Source: Hyphomicrobiales bacterium | GTDB taxonomy: Bacteria; Pseudomonadota; Alphaproteobacteria; Rhizobiales; Rhizobiaceae | Assembly: GCA_900472605.1 (NCBI GenBank) | Contig: UCJD01000046.1 | Coordinates: forward strand, 22,817 to 86,816 | Length of the DNA: 64,000 nucleotides | Direction of reading: 5' to 3' | Shown here: positions 24,187 to 32,670 of the stretch, piece after piece | How the letters are laid out: each line of letters starts with the position of its first letter | How positions within the stretch are numbered: position 1 is the first letter of the stretch | The notes under the pieces: generated by a model | What the model saw: only the letters and a program-made list of their open reading frames with translations | Databases searched by the model: none | Told to the model about the DNA's origin: nothing | Translations under genes and position numbers: made by a program

Positions 24187-25104
24187 GTGAAAGAGCTTAG
24201 ACAGTTTGTCGAGGTCGCAAATCAGCGATCAATCTCGAGCGCAGCGAAACGGCTGAATATTTCACAACCAGCCCTTTCGCGAGCGATCCGCCAACTCGAA
24301 GATAGCTATGGTGTGCCGCTGTTTACGCGGACTGGGGCAGGGGTCGAACTGAGCGCTTATGGCTCTGCTCTCTACAGCAGAGCTGTTCGTATTCTTCCTG
24401 CCCTGGACGAGGCCCGCGACGAGATTGAGCACCTGCAGGGTCGCGCGAAGGCTGTCATCCGTATAGCCACAGGTGACCTATGGGGTTTGGTGATCCTTCC
24501 CCGGATTATCCAGGTGTTCAGCAAAACACACCCAGACGTTCTCGTAGAGGTGAAGATCGCAGACGATGGAAGTCGTTTCGAAGGTCTTCGGCGCGGCGTG
24601 TACGATCTCGTCTTCGGCACCTTGAGTTACAAATACCAAGCCGTCATGCAGGTCGAGTTCGAGACGTTCGTTCGTCAGGGCACGTTCGTTTATTGCGATC
24701 AGAACCACAAACTCGCCAAGTCGAATAGCATCGGCCCGGCCGAACTGATTGAGCAAAGATGGATCAGCCCAGGCTATGGTGATGATGACGGTCCGAATGT
24801 GTTGAAGACATTCGTCAGGGATTTTGCAGTGAGGGCCGATTCAATGCCGCAGGCCTTGCTTGTGTTACGTGGATCCTCCTACATCATGGCCGCATCGAGT
24901 GGATTCCGCGATCTATTCAGAACCTTGGGAATTGTGACGATCGATGTGGGTGACCATGGAGGCGTCCAGGCGTCTGGAGCAATTTACCTCCCAGCAGCAG
25001 CAGAGAAATCTATCGTTCGCGATTTCTTGAGGTTGGTAAGGGCGGAGACAAGCCTACTCAAGCTTCCGGCCTTGAATGAGACATTGTCACAGATGGTGCG
25101 ATGA
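24187..25104 (+). CDS. LysR-family transcriptional regulator
   Basis: 305 residues from the GTG at 24187 (GGGGGA upstream); an earlier ATG at 24148 has no ribosome site. The N-terminal winged helix is complete: V-K-E-L-R-Q-F-V-E-V-A, S-I-S-S-A-A-K-R-L-N-I-S-Q-P-A-L-S-R-A-I and L-E-x-x-Y-G-V-P-L-F-x-R. The effector domain starts near residue 90 (V-I-R-I-A-T-G-D). It is divergent from the ABC importer/sulfatase operon and likely controls it in response to the imported ligand. Confidence 0.93.
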   Translation: MKELRQFVEVANQRSISSAAKRLNISQPALSRAIRQLEDSYGVPLFTRTGAGVELSAYGSALYSRAVRILPALDEARDEIEHLQGRAKAVIRIATGDLWGLVILPRIIQVFSKTHPDVLVEVKIADDGSRFEGLRRGVYDLVFGTLSYKYQAVMQVEFETFVRQGTFVYCDQNHKLAKSNSIGPAELIEQRWISPGYGDDDGPNVLKTFVRDFAVRADSMPQALLVLRGSSYIMAASSGFRDLFRTLGIVTIDVGDHGGVQASGAIYLPAAAEKSIVRDFLRLVRAETSLLKLPALNETLSQMVR

Positions 25105-25797
25105 CAGGGCACGTTTTAGTCTGCAGGCGATGTTGGAAGTCTCTCGAGATGCGGTGCCATTTTCTGATGAAGCGGCATCCTTGCGCTCATTGGCCAATTC
25201 CGCAAACTCGTCTTGTATGCGACCAGCTTCAGTGTTGCGCTCGTTACGAAAAGCGTTCGCCGCCTGGACGATAAGCGCGCAATAGGGAATCACGTTAACG
25301 TTCTTGCTGGCGTCAATGGCCATTGAGACGCCACCCAGTGCCGCCGAGGCATGGGAACTGTAGGGGTTGAGGGCCGATGGCCCAGTTACCGGCTTAGCGC
25401 TTCCCATACTGAGTTTTGCAGCGTTCGCGCCCATTAGCGCGCAGGCCCGGAGAGTGGCGTTCTCGATACAGCTTCGTTCGCAAGCTCGAGGGCATGATCC
25501 TTGATCTCGCGCGGTGTCGCCTCTCCGCTAGAAACAAGAAGGGCGCGAGCGAGAAGGGCCTTTGCATCGGAGTTGTCCGGCATCAGCCGCACGGTGCGCT
25601 GAAGGCGATCAATTGCATTCTCGAGATCTTGGGTAAGGGGTGTCTTGACCGACCGCAAGGGCAAACGTCCGATGGCCCATCTCGATCGCTTCGTCGGTGT
25701 TGTGCAGTTCGATGGGTATTCCTTGCGCAGGTCGATTGGTATTCCGGTAAACCGGGGCACCCAAGAGATGGCTGATATCCTGCACTGTGATCGTCAC
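25087..25797 (-). pseudogene. Decayed fragment related to the TPR protein at 57396
   Basis: Two minus-strand frames, split near 25434, give A-I-D-R-L-Q-R-T-V-R-L-M-P-D-N-S-D-A-K-A-L-L-A-R in one stretch and, in the other, A-L-N-P-Y-S-S-H-A-S-A-A-L-G-G with S-M-A-I-D-A-S-K-N-V-N-V-I-P. These closely match the C-terminal half of the intact protein encoded at 57396-59060. A segment of about 12 residues is missing after A-L-G-G and the end diverges. The DNA-binding-like N-terminus and membrane span are gone. It is a partial, frameshifted paralogue. Confidence 0.75.
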
Positions 25798-25922
25798 ATC
25801 GGGCTGTGTTTTCAGTGTGTGCTACCTTGCGATCTCCGCGGTCTGAGTTTCGTTGAATCGGCTCATTGAAGCATCCAGTCGCGCAGACACTGACACCATT
25901 TTTGTCTGGCTGCCTAATAAGG

Positions 25923-26153
25923 TCAGTCTGAGAACTTCACCGATACGCCGCGCTGGCGAAAATATGCTTGCATCCGCTTGCGGCCCTCCCGATTGCTCTG
26001 CACGAGCTTGGCGGGGTCGAAAATGGCCTCTTTTTGACCCGCACGCGTCAGGGCCGCCTTGAGGCTGGCGATGCGCTCGTCGATATCGGCATTGTCAGCC
26101 TGAAGCGATTCATAGATCTGCTTCGTTGCATCTTCTACGGTCAGTTCATTCAT
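25923..26153 (-). CDS. Small conserved-looking protein (76 aa), unknown
   Basis: Starts at ATG 26153 with M-N-E-L-T-V-E-D-A-T-K-Q-I. The sequence is helical and charged: a first helix to residue 20, then D-E-R-I-A-S-L-K-A-A-L-x-R-A-G and a basic end R-K-R-M-Q-A-Y-F-R-Q-R-G. No signal peptide. It lies 35 bases after the next gene on the same strand, so both may be one unit. I recognise the type from rhizobial plasmids but cannot assign a function. Confidence 0.55.
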   Translation of the reverse strand: MNELTVEDATKQIYESLQADNADIDERIASLKAALTRAGQKEAIFDPAKLVQSNREGRKRMQAYFRQRGVSVKFSD

Positions 26154-26187
26154 TCTCGTACCCCGGCTTTCTGGGCTGCGGTCAGCT

Positions 26188-26484
26188 TCACGCCGCCAAT
26201 TTCAGTTCGAGCTTCCACATGTCTTGAGGATTTTGATTGGACTCGTGTATCGAAAGACCACTGCCTTCCATATCAATTTGCATTGTTGCCAGAAGCCAGT
26301 CGGCAGGCATGACACCGGGCAGGGCTTCTTTGTTGAGGATATCGAGGAGCTCGATTTCGGTTGCAAGGCCGTTGCGGGAATGCTGACCAGTGCGGTCGAG
26401 CGTCCATAAGTAGCGTTTAGTCAAAGTCTGTAGTCCATAGATTAGTCGAGCGGCCTCTCTACAGCCCGAGTTCGGTGAGATCAA
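26188..26484 (-). CDS. Hypothetical protein (98 aa)
   Basis: The frame has a protein-like composition (E-I-E-L-L-D-I-L-N-K-E-A-L-P-G-V-M-P-A-D-W-L, then A-T-M-Q-I-D-M-E-G-S-G-L-S-I-H-E-S). It may be the upstream member of a unit with the gene at 25923. The start is uncertain because no good ribosome site is seen. No family is recognised. Possibly a toxin-antitoxin-like or plasmid accessory gene, but only its position suggests this. Confidence 0.4.
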   Translation of the reverse strand: MISPNSGCREAARLIYGLQTLTKRYLWTLDRTGQHSRNGLATEIELLDILNKEALPGVMPADWLLATMQIDMEGSGLSIHESNQNPQDMWKLELKLAA

Positions 26485-26705
26485 GTTTGGCGGTTCTCCG
26501 CAGCGAGCTGCTCCGCCGAAGACGACCGTCGGTGCAGTCTTTAATGCTCATGGGTTGTAAGGCTCACTTTGATAACTGATGGCACTCCAGCATTATCGAA
26601 GAAGCCCGTCGGCACCGAATTCGTCTCATTCGCTTAGTCCCGGCGTCGCCTCCTGTTCACTGGACTTCTGTCGCTTCGATTTCGCGGTCGCTTTCGGCGC
26701 AATGT

Positions 26706-26740
26706 ATATCCCATTGACATATCCCATTCTGGACTATAGA
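26706..26740 (+). promoter_or_regulatory. Direct repeats and promoter before the first VapBC pair
   Basis: ATATCCCATT occurs twice (26706-26715 and 26719-26728), 13 bases apart. The second copy overlaps a TTGACA (26714-26719), with TATAGA at 26735-26740. Repeated half-sites over the promoter are typical of VapBC autoregulation. The -35/-10 spacing of 15 bases is short, so the exact hexamers are uncertain. Confidence 0.45.
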
Positions 26741-26779
26741 TTTGCGATGTAACCGTTGACGCATCATGGAGTGATGGAG

Positions 26780-27010
26780 ATGGAGCAGGGTGCGGTATTC
26801 CAGAGTAATCGAAGCCAAGCGATCCGGCTTCCAAAAGCGGTCGCTTTGCCTGATGATGTAAAGCGCGTCGATATTGTCGCCGTGGGACGCACTCGCATTA
26901 TTGCGCCTGTTGGCGAGGTCTGGGATAGCTGGTTTGAAGGACCGGCGGCGACATCCGACTTCATGGTTGAGCGTGATCAGCCTGCCTCGCAGGAGCGCGA
27001 GGCATTTTAA
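26780..27010 (+). CDS. vapB: VapB-type antitoxin, AbrB/SpoVT fold
   Basis: 76 residues from ATG 26780 (GGAG eight bases upstream; ATG 26774 is an alternative). The N-terminal swapped-hairpin DNA-binding domain reads G-A-V-F-Q-S-N-R-S-Q-A-I-R-L-P-K, the VapB/VagC pattern. The C-terminal toxin-binding tail is D-S-W-F-E-G-P. It neutralises the toxin encoded directly after it by one-base overlap (TAATG) and should repress the operon by binding the repeats upstream. Confidence 0.92.
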   Translation: MEQGAVFQSNRSQAIRLPKAVALPDDVKRVDIVAVGRTRIIAPVGEVWDSWFEGPAATSDFMVERDQPASQEREAF

Positions 27011-27411
27011 TGCTAAAATATATGCTAGATACCAACATCTGCATTTTTACGATAAAAAATCGACCACAGCAGGTGCGCGAGGCATTCAATCGCTTCCATG
27101 ATCAATTGTGCATCAGCTCGATCAGCTTAATGGAATTGATTTACGGAGCGGAAAAGTCAGCCAGTCCTGAAAAGAATCTGCCTGTAGTGGAAGGCTTTGC
27201 GGCGCGCCTTGAAGTGTTGCCGTACGATGAGCCGGCAGCGAACCATACAGGTCAGTTGCGGGCTGAGTTGGCGCGAAGTGGAACGCCGATCGGTCCATAT
27301 GATCAATTGATCGCGGGACATGCTCGCTCGCGTGGACTAGTTGTAGTTACAAACAATTGCAGGGAATTTGATCGCGTTCTCGGCTTGCGGGTCGAAGACT
27401 GGACGAATTAG
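27010..27411 (+). CDS. vapC: VapC-type toxin, PIN-domain ribonuclease
   Basis: 133 residues with the PIN layout: Y-M-L-D-T-N-I-C at the first acidic residue, S-S-I-S-L-M-E-L-I-Y-G-A for the second, and G-P-Y-D-Q-L-I-A-G-H and V-T-N-N-x-x-E-F for the third and fourth. The active site holds Mg and cleaves RNA, in several studied cases initiator tRNA. It is coupled to the antitoxin gene, ending at 27411 before a small hairpin (TAGGC and GCCTA, 27428-27449). Confidence 0.93.
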   Translation: MLKYMLDTNICIFTIKNRPQQVREAFNRFHDQLCISSISLMELIYGAEKSASPEKNLPVVEGFAARLEVLPYDEPAANHTGQLRAELARSGTPIGPYDQLIAGHARSRGLVVVTNNCREFDRVLGLRVEDWTN

Positions 27412-27498
27412 TCTTGTACGCTTTCTAGGCGCCCGCATGGGAGCCTAATCTAACGCGCCTCCGTGCGGATGGCGTTCCGTGTTCCGGCGCAATAGCGC

Positions 27499-27933
27499 CT
27501 ACCAGCCGAGATCCGTCTCGGCAAAATCATCACCCTTATATGCGATCTTGGTGCGATAGGCCTTGGCGCAGGCGTAAGTGAAGCAATCGCCGAGATTGAG
27601 CTTGGCCGGGTGATTGACAATCTTACCATAAAGCTGGGCGGCATCGAGTGCTTTGGTTCCGACATCGCCCGAAATCATAGCTTCGCGTGCTTCGAGGTCG
27701 GCGATGAATTGATCGACCAGCCGGCGCGCTTTCCCAACAATCTCGGGTGTTGCCGGCCTGTTGCGGCCCTGGGCCTCGGCCATCTGCCGGGTCAATGCCA
27801 GCGCCGCCTCCATTCGCACCAGAGCGGACACGTAAAAGGGACCGTCGTCATCGGACAGCCGATCCATCAGGTGCTCGGCATCGTCTTCCTGACCTATGAT
27901 CGCGACAATCACGGAGGCGTCGATAAACAGCAT
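27499..27933 (-). CDS. vapC: Second VapC-type toxin, PIN-domain ribonuclease
   Basis: 144 residues from ATG 27933: M-L-F-I-D-A-S-V-I-V-A-I-I (first Asp), R-M-E-A-A-L-A-L (Glu), and L-G-D-C-F-T-Y-A-C-A-K-A (Asp pair). It belongs to the longer PIN subgroup with an inserted helix (residues about 55-90). The gene overlaps its antitoxin by one base (TGATG). Its sequence is clearly different from the first toxin, so the two modules are not recent duplicates. Confidence 0.92.
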   Translation of the reverse strand: MLFIDASVIVAIIGQEDDAEHLMDRLSDDDGPFYVSALVRMEAALALTRQMAEAQGRNRPATPEIVGKARRLVDQFIADLEAREAMISGDVGTKALDAAQLYGKIVNHPAKLNLGDCFTYACAKAYRTKIAYKGDDFAETDLGW

Positions 27934-28172
27934 CAGTCCTCGCCCCACATCTCGTCGGTCAGTTGCTTGTGATCGAGATGCATCATCGGGCCCGCCTCCG
28001 TCGCCATGGCGAGGGTCTTGGCGAGCCGTTCGCGAACCGGTAGCTTGTTCTTGCGACTGGCAATTTCATGCCTGAGCGCCGCCTTGACCGCATCGACCTT
28101 GGACGTTTTCGTCAGGCTGATCAGTTCAGCGGTAAGCATGTCGACTTCCGGATCCTTGATATAGAGCGGCAT
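27933..28172 (-). CDS. vapB: VapB-type antitoxin of the second pair (Rv0623/PSK-like)
   Basis: 79 residues: M-P-L-Y-I-K-D-P-E-V-D-M-L-T-A-E-L-I-S-L is the ribbon-helix-helix start, with a following helix T-K-T-S-K-V-D-A-V-K-A-A-L-R-H-E. A C-terminal tail rich in Asp, His and Trp should wrap the toxin. The ribosome site AAAAGGAT lies just before the ATG, right beside a perfect palindrome that overlaps the promoter, as expected for autoregulation. Confidence 0.9.
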   Translation of the reverse strand: MPLYIKDPEVDMLTAELISLTKTSKVDAVKAALRHEIASRKNKLPVRERLAKTLAMATEAGPMMHLDHKQLTDEMWGED

Positions 28173-28188
28173 GGCAGCATATCCTTTT

Positions 28189-28208
28189 TAGGATATTATA
28201 ATATCCTA
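28189..28208. promoter_or_regulatory. Perfect 20-bp palindromic operator of the second VapBC pair
   Basis: TAGGATATTATAATATCCTA equals its own reverse complement. It lies 17 bases upstream of the antitoxin ATG and includes a TATAAT on both strands, so the repressor would cover the -10 element itself. Confidence 0.75.
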
Positions 28209-28339
28209 TCCAGCATATGTTGGCAAGAAGTGCCATCTTCCAAAACTCAGGCAGCGCCAGCCCCATTGTACCGTTTTTCCTCGCCGCTGATGAGCCACGA
28301 CACATCGACGTCATATCGGTCGAAAAGCGTCCTCGGCAA

Positions 28340-28585
28340 CTTCGCGGGCATTCGCACTTCCGGCGCGTCTTTCGTGAAAAAGACTGGTATCTCGCCCAAA
28401 CAGCGTCTCGTCTCGTTGCCCATCAGCAAGCGCAGGACATCTTAGCCAATACCGATAAATCGGTTAAGGAGGTAGCGGGACTGCTTGGTTTTAGTTCCAC
28501 CTTTCACCTCCCAATCCGATTTCAAGCAATGGTCCGCCGCAATCCTTCCGCGTACAGGCTATATTCGATCAACGAGGGGCTTTAG
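28340..28585 (+). pseudogene. Fossil of an AraC-family regulator (DNA-binding domain only)
   Basis: The C-terminal half reads A-Q-D-I-L-A-N-T-D-K-S-V-K-E-V-A-G-L-L-G-F and S-S-T-F-H, then R-N-P-S-A-Y-R, the second helix-turn-helix of AraC. Before it, H-F-R-R-V-F-R-E-K in the same frame and T-G-I-S-P-K-Q-R-L-V-S-L in another form the first helix-turn-helix. Two frame changes within 100 bases and a missing N-terminal domain make it dead. Confidence 0.65.
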
Positions 28586-28662
28586 TGTATAGGATGAAAC
28601 GAACTCATCCCCAATCGACGAGATCATCCTCGGCATTCTCTTCTCCGGGAATCGACTGGGTG

Positions 28663-29304
28663 TCAGAAGAAGTTGTTGAAAGTGATCTTCCGCGATTCCT
28701 CGATATGGTGGCGCATGCGCTGCTCCACCTGGGCCTCATCACGAGCCAGATAGGCATCAATGATCTCGATATGCTCGGTCACCGAACGGTCCTCACCATG
28801 ATAGGGATGCGAGACTTTGATACGAATTCGGTGATTATGGTCCAGCACGACGGCCATGGAACTGAGTAGGAAGCGATTCTTGCAGTCCTTCAGAAAACCG
28901 TCATGCAGCGCACGGTCGATATCGATAAAATACTGGCGCTGCTCCTCTTCTAATAGATTTTTGGGCGGTTTGACCAGCTTTTCGCGCAACACTTTCAGCC
29001 ATTCTTTGCTTGAGTTCTGGCGGCAGGACTGCACTGCTATGAACGGCTCGTTCAAGAGCCGCATTTCGTAGATGTCGCGTATTAAATCGGCTGTCACCTC
29101 CGCAACAATCATTCCCTTGCTGGGATAGATGTAGATGAACCCTTCCTTGCTCAGCCGCTGGCAGGCCTCTCGGATGGGCGTGCGGCTCAGCCCTAGTTCC
29201 TTCTGCAGGGAGTCTTCGCTGACATCGCTAAGTGGCAGAAGCTCGCCTGCAATAATCTTGAGTTTGACCGCCTCGTAAGCGGTTGCCGTTTTTGTATTTG
29301 CCAT
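28663..29304 (-). CDS. GntR-family regulator with FCD domain
   Basis: 213 residues from ATG 29304; the adjacent ATG 29307 is equally possible (GAGGG upstream). The winged helix (A-Y-E-A-V-K-L-K-I-I-A-G-E-L to L-S-R-T-P-I-R-E-A-C-Q-R-L-S-x-E-G) is followed by an all-helical FCD effector domain. The latter has D-x-x-x-H and late H-x-x-I pairs that usually bind a metal and an acid ligand (D-I-D-R-A-L-H-D-G-F, T-E-H-I-E-I-I-D-A). It stands divergent from the sugar-acid operon and probably represses it in the absence of a substrate. Confidence 0.92.
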   Translation of the reverse strand: MANTKTATAYEAVKLKIIAGELLPLSDVSEDSLQKELGLSRTPIREACQRLSKEGFIYIYPSKGMIVAEVTADLIRDIYEMRLLNEPFIAVQSCRQNSSKEWLKVLREKLVKPPKNLLEEEQRQYFIDIDRALHDGFLKDCKNRFLLSSMAVVLDHNHRIRIKVSHPYHGEDRSVTEHIEIIDAYLARDEAQVEQRMRHHIEESRKITFNNFF

Positions 29305-29385
29305 CATTTGCCCTCGCATCCTCAAGGCCGAGGGCCGACTCTTTCCAGGCTGCCCTCTCTGAATGAAGCGGGAAACAAAAAAAAT

Positions 29386-29403
29386 CAACCGATATATTGG
29401 TTG
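29386..29403. promoter_or_regulatory. Near-palindromic operator for the GntR regulator
   Basis: CAACCGATATATTGGTTG matches its reverse complement at 16 of 18 bases. It lies in the divergent gap, about 80 bases before the regulator and 180 before the dehydrogenase. FCD-type GntR proteins bind short inverted repeats of this kind, so the assignment is reasonable but inferred. Confidence 0.5.
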
Positions 29404-29586
29404 CATATAGGGTGAGATTGAGCTAGCTATTCCTCGAACCGGGGCGCGGAGGAGAACGCATCCCCAAGAGGAGCAACCGAATTTTTTGAAGATGCTTGCA
29501 GTTCGATGGCTGCGCCTGCTGCACCAGGCGCATACGGGTTGTTGCGTCTTGAATTCGCCAAAGCGAACGCGACCAGGAAAGCGCAG

Positions 29587-30603
29587 ATGAAAAGCATACT
29601 TGTGGAAGGCCCAGGCCAGATTAAGCTGGTGGAAAGGCCGGTTCCCGATCCGGCGCTAGGTGAAGTCCGCGTCCGAGTTCGCCATGCCGGCATCTGTGGC
29701 TCCGATCTCCACATTTATCACGGTACCCATCCCTTCGTGCGTTATCCGCGCGTCATCGGACATGAGTTTGCCGGCGCGATCGACGCGGTCGGGGCAGGCG
29801 TTGACGTTAGTCGTGTCGGCCAGCGGGTCGCGGTGACGCCGGTTATCAGCTGCGGCGAGTGCTATCAGTGCCGGGTCGGCCGTCCGAATGTGTGCGCCAA
29901 TCTTCAGGTTGTCGGCGTGCATCGGGATGGCGGGTTTAGCGAATATTGCTGTGTTCCTGCAGAGCTTGCCCATGCGGTTCCTGAAAATGTCGATGATCGC
30001 GCGGCAGCAACCGTCGAGCCTTTTTCGATTGCTGCGAACATGCTGTCGCGTACCGGTGTAGAGCCGTACGAAGTCGCGCTTGTTTATGGCGCCGGCCCGA
30101 TCGGCATGACCGTGATCCAGGCTTTGAAGGGCGTCTATCAGGTCGAGAACTTGATCGTCGTCGATCGCATCGACGGTCGGCTTGAATGGGCGCGGGCCGC
30201 CGGCGCCGATCTCGCCATCAACACGACGGGTCTCGATCTCGCCGACGTGCTGAAGGAGAAGGGGTTGTCGCCGACGCTCATTATCGATGCGGCCTGCCAT
30301 CCGAGCATTCTCGAAGAGGCGATCGATCTTGCGTCTCCGGCCGCGCGGATCGGGCTGATGGGCTTTTCCCCGGACCCGAGTCAGGTGTCGCAGCGGAAGC
30401 TCAATGCCAAGGAGCTTTCGATCTTTGCGTCGCGGCTCAACAACCGGCAGTTCCCGACCGTGATCGACTGGATGGCCAAGGGCCAGATCAACCCGGCCCA
30501 GTTCATCAGCCACAGTTTTCCGTTTGGGAATGTTCATGACGCCTTCACCCTTCTCGAAACCGCGCCAGCCGATTGCTGCAAGGTGATGCTGGATTTCGCC
30601 TGA
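29587..30603 (+). CDS. Zinc-dependent alcohol dehydrogenase, sugar-acid type
   Basis: 338 residues from ATG 29587 (AGGAAA upstream). The catalytic zinc site is G-I-C-G-S-D-L-H and G-H-E, and the structural zinc loop has four Cys (C-G-E-C-Y-Q-C-x-x-G-R-P-N-V-C). A Rossmann fold follows with G-A-G-P-I-G. The V-V-G-V-H-R-D-G-G-F-S-E-Y segment and overall length resemble L-idonate or L-galactonate 5-dehydrogenases. The enzyme oxidises a secondary alcohol of a polyol or aldonate using NAD(P). It is the first gene of a catabolic operon with an enolase-superfamily dehydratase. Confidence 0.9.
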   Translation: MKSILVEGPGQIKLVERPVPDPALGEVRVRVRHAGICGSDLHIYHGTHPFVRYPRVIGHEFAGAIDAVGAGVDVSRVGQRVAVTPVISCGECYQCRVGRPNVCANLQVVGVHRDGGFSEYCCVPAELAHAVPENVDDRAAATVEPFSIAANMLSRTGVEPYEVALVYGAGPIGMTVIQALKGVYQVENLIVVDRIDGRLEWARAAGADLAINTTGLDLADVLKEKGLSPTLIIDAACHPSILEEAIDLASPAARIGLMGFSPDPSQVSQRKLNAKELSIFASRLNNRQFPTVIDWMAKGQINPAQFISHSFPFGNVHDAFTLLETAPADCCKVMLDFA

Positions 30604-30647
30604 GCACAGACTTGCCGAGACCTCGGCGCAGACAAGGAAATGACCCG

Positions 30648-31835
30648 ATGCAGATCGTAAAAGTCGAAGCCCGCCACGTCGCCAAGTCCATGTGGGGCAA
30701 TTTCTGGCAGCAGCAGAAGAATGTTCGTGGCCCGAGCCCGATGAACGAATTCGCGCGCCGCGGCGAGGGTTGGTCCTGGTATAACTGGCCGCAGGGTATC
30801 GTCGTCGTGCGCGTGACGCTCGAGGACGGCACGACCGGTCTCGGCTATGCCGAGGACGGTATCGGCGTCTCGGCGCTGATTATCAACGCCCATCTCTCGA
30901 AGATCGCGACCGGACTGGACGCTTGGGCGACCGAGGCCGTTTGGGAGCAGATGTTCCGTGGCTCCATCGTCTACGGCCGCAAGGGTGCCGTGCTGCTGGC
31001 CATGAGCGCCATCGATATCGCCATCTGGGACGCGCTCGGCAAGCAGGTCGGCCAGCCGGTCTATCGCCTGCTTGGCGGCCATCACCGGAAGCAGATTCGC
31101 GCCTATGCCAGCAAGGTGCAGCCGGACGACGATCTGAAAGTCGTCAAGCGCATGGCGCGCGATTATGTCGAGCGCGGTTATCAGGCGGTCAAGGCAAATT
31201 TTCCCTACGGCCCTGCGGATGGCCGCGAGGGATTGGTCAAGAATCTGCGTTACATCGCAGCGGTTCGCGAAGAAATCGGCGACAGCGTCGACCTGATGAC
31301 AGACGCCTACATGGGCTGGAACCGGCCTTTCGCGCTGGAGATGATCCGTGAACTGCGCCAGTTCTCGTTGCGCTGGGTCGAAGAACCATTGATCCCCGAC
31401 GATATTTCCGGCCATGCCATGCTGCGAGAACAGAACTTTGTTCCGATAGCAACCGGCGAACACGAATTCTCGCGCTACGGCTTCCAGCAGCTTCTCGATG
31501 CCCGCGCCGCTGACGTACTGCAGCCGGATGTACACCGTGCCGGTGGTCTGACCGAGTTCCGACGCGTCGCTCAGATGGCGTCCGGTGCCGGTATTGAGGT
31601 CACTCCGCATGTCTACTCGGCAGCGACACTGCATGGCGTGCTGTCCCAGCCTAACTGCACCTGGATCGAGCATCTCACCAATCCATCCTTCTGGGGCGAA
31701 GGACAGCGCGTGGAACCGCTCTTCCTCGGTGAACCGGAGGTCGTCAACGGCGTGCCCGAAATGCCTACTGAACCGGGTATCGGCCTGCGCATCAATGTCG
31801 ATGCCATGCCGGAACTTCGCGACTGGGCCGAGTAA
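30648..31835 (+). CDS. Mandelate racemase/enolase-superfamily sugar-acid dehydratase
   Basis: 395 residues from ATG 30648. The capping domain is followed by a TIM-like barrel with metal ligands in M-T-D-A-Y (Asp), W-V-E-E-P-L (Glu) and T-G-E-H-E (Glu). The Asp of Q-P-D-V-H and the His of V-T-P-H-V-Y-S complete the site, and V-K-A-N takes the usual Lys place. This pattern is that of acid-sugar dehydratases, which remove water from an aldonate to give a 2-keto-3-deoxy acid. The exact sugar is not shown. It sits between a zinc dehydrogenase and an SDR, which together would oxidise and open the same compound. Confidence 0.9.
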   Translation: MQIVKVEARHVAKSMWGNFWQQQKNVRGPSPMNEFARRGEGWSWYNWPQGIVVVRVTLEDGTTGLGYAEDGIGVSALIINAHLSKIATGLDAWATEAVWEQMFRGSIVYGRKGAVLLAMSAIDIAIWDALGKQVGQPVYRLLGGHHRKQIRAYASKVQPDDDLKVVKRMARDYVERGYQAVKANFPYGPADGREGLVKNLRYIAAVREEIGDSVDLMTDAYMGWNRPFALEMIRELRQFSLRWVEEPLIPDDISGHAMLREQNFVPIATGEHEFSRYGFQQLLDARAADVLQPDVHRAGGLTEFRRVAQMASGAGIEVTPHVYSAATLHGVLSQPNCTWIEHLTNPSFWGEGQRVEPLFLGEPEVVNGVPEMPTEPGIGLRINVDAMPELRDWAE

Positions 31836-31852
31836 GAGCGATCGGGAGGCAG

Positions 31853-32605
31853 ATGATGACAAACAACAAGAGCCTTACCGGCAAGACGGCCTGGATACTG
31901 GGCGGCGGCAGCGGCCTCGGCGCCGCTGCAGCCGAAAATTTGGCAGCTCAAGGCGCCCGCGTGGTCATCTCCGGCCGCCGTGTCGATGCGCTGGATAGAA
32001 CCGTGAACCGGATCGGCGAGGCCGGTGGCAACGCGATCGCTATAACGGTGGACGTGCTGGACAGAAGCCAGATCGAAGCGGCGGCCCAAAAGATGGGCGC
32101 CGTCGATATCCTGGTTTACAGTTCAGGCACCAACGTGCCGCGTCGTCGCCTTACCGACCTGAATGGCAACGACTGGGATCGTATCGTCGATATCAATCTC
32201 AATGGTGCGCTCCATTGCGTCCAGGCGGTGCTTGCCGGTATGCGCGAACGTGGTTCCGGCACCGTAGTGGTGATATCTTCCTGGGCCGGATGGCGCATGG
32301 AGCCGGTGGCTGGTGCGGCCTATTCGGCCACCAAGCATGCGCTTCCTGCGCTGTGTGAGACGATCAATATCGAGGAAGGGCCAAACGGCATCCGGGCCAC
32401 TTGTCTCATGCCGGCGGAAACCAATACCGAAGTTCTCGATACCCGTGCCAATCCGCCATCCGTTGAAGCGCGTGCGAAAATGCTGCGTGCGGCCGATATC
32501 GGCGAAATCATTGGATATGTGGCTAGCGCTCCGGCAGGTGTTTGCTTCAACCAGATCGTGATGAGCCCGGTGTGGAATAATTTCTACGCTCCACGTATCG
32601 GATAG
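31853..32605 (+). CDS. SDR-family oxidoreductase in the sugar-acid operon
   Basis: 250 residues with a Rossmann start G-G-G-S-G-L-G-A, N-x-A-like S-S-G in place of N-N-A-G, a catalytic Ser in V-V-I-S-S and Y-S-A-T-K. It begins 17 bases after the dehydratase and has GGGAGG upstream. The missing N-N-A-G and the S-S-G-T motif are a mild departure from the classical family. It probably oxidises a hydroxy or keto intermediate of the same pathway. Confidence 0.9.
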   Translation: MMTNNKSLTGKTAWILGGGSGLGAAAAENLAAQGARVVISGRRVDALDRTVNRIGEAGGNAIAITVDVLDRSQIEAAAQKMGAVDILVYSSGTNVPRRRLTDLNGNDWDRIVDINLNGALHCVQAVLAGMRERGSGTVVVISSWAGWRMEPVAGAAYSATKHALPALCETINIEEGPNGIRATCLMPAETNTEVLDTRANPPSVEARAKMLRAADIGEIIGYVASAPAGVCFNQIVMSPVWNNFYAPRIG

Positions 32606-32670
32606 GCTGTGTTGCAGCATTTGGAACAAGTGGCGGACCCGCGCGGCGGCGGGAAAGGGAGGAGCACCGC

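Noticed and set aside
30534..31862. A 442-codon minus-strand frame opposite the enolase-superfamily gene
   Set aside because: No motifs or ribosome site; the plus strand carries the catalytic residues of a known family.
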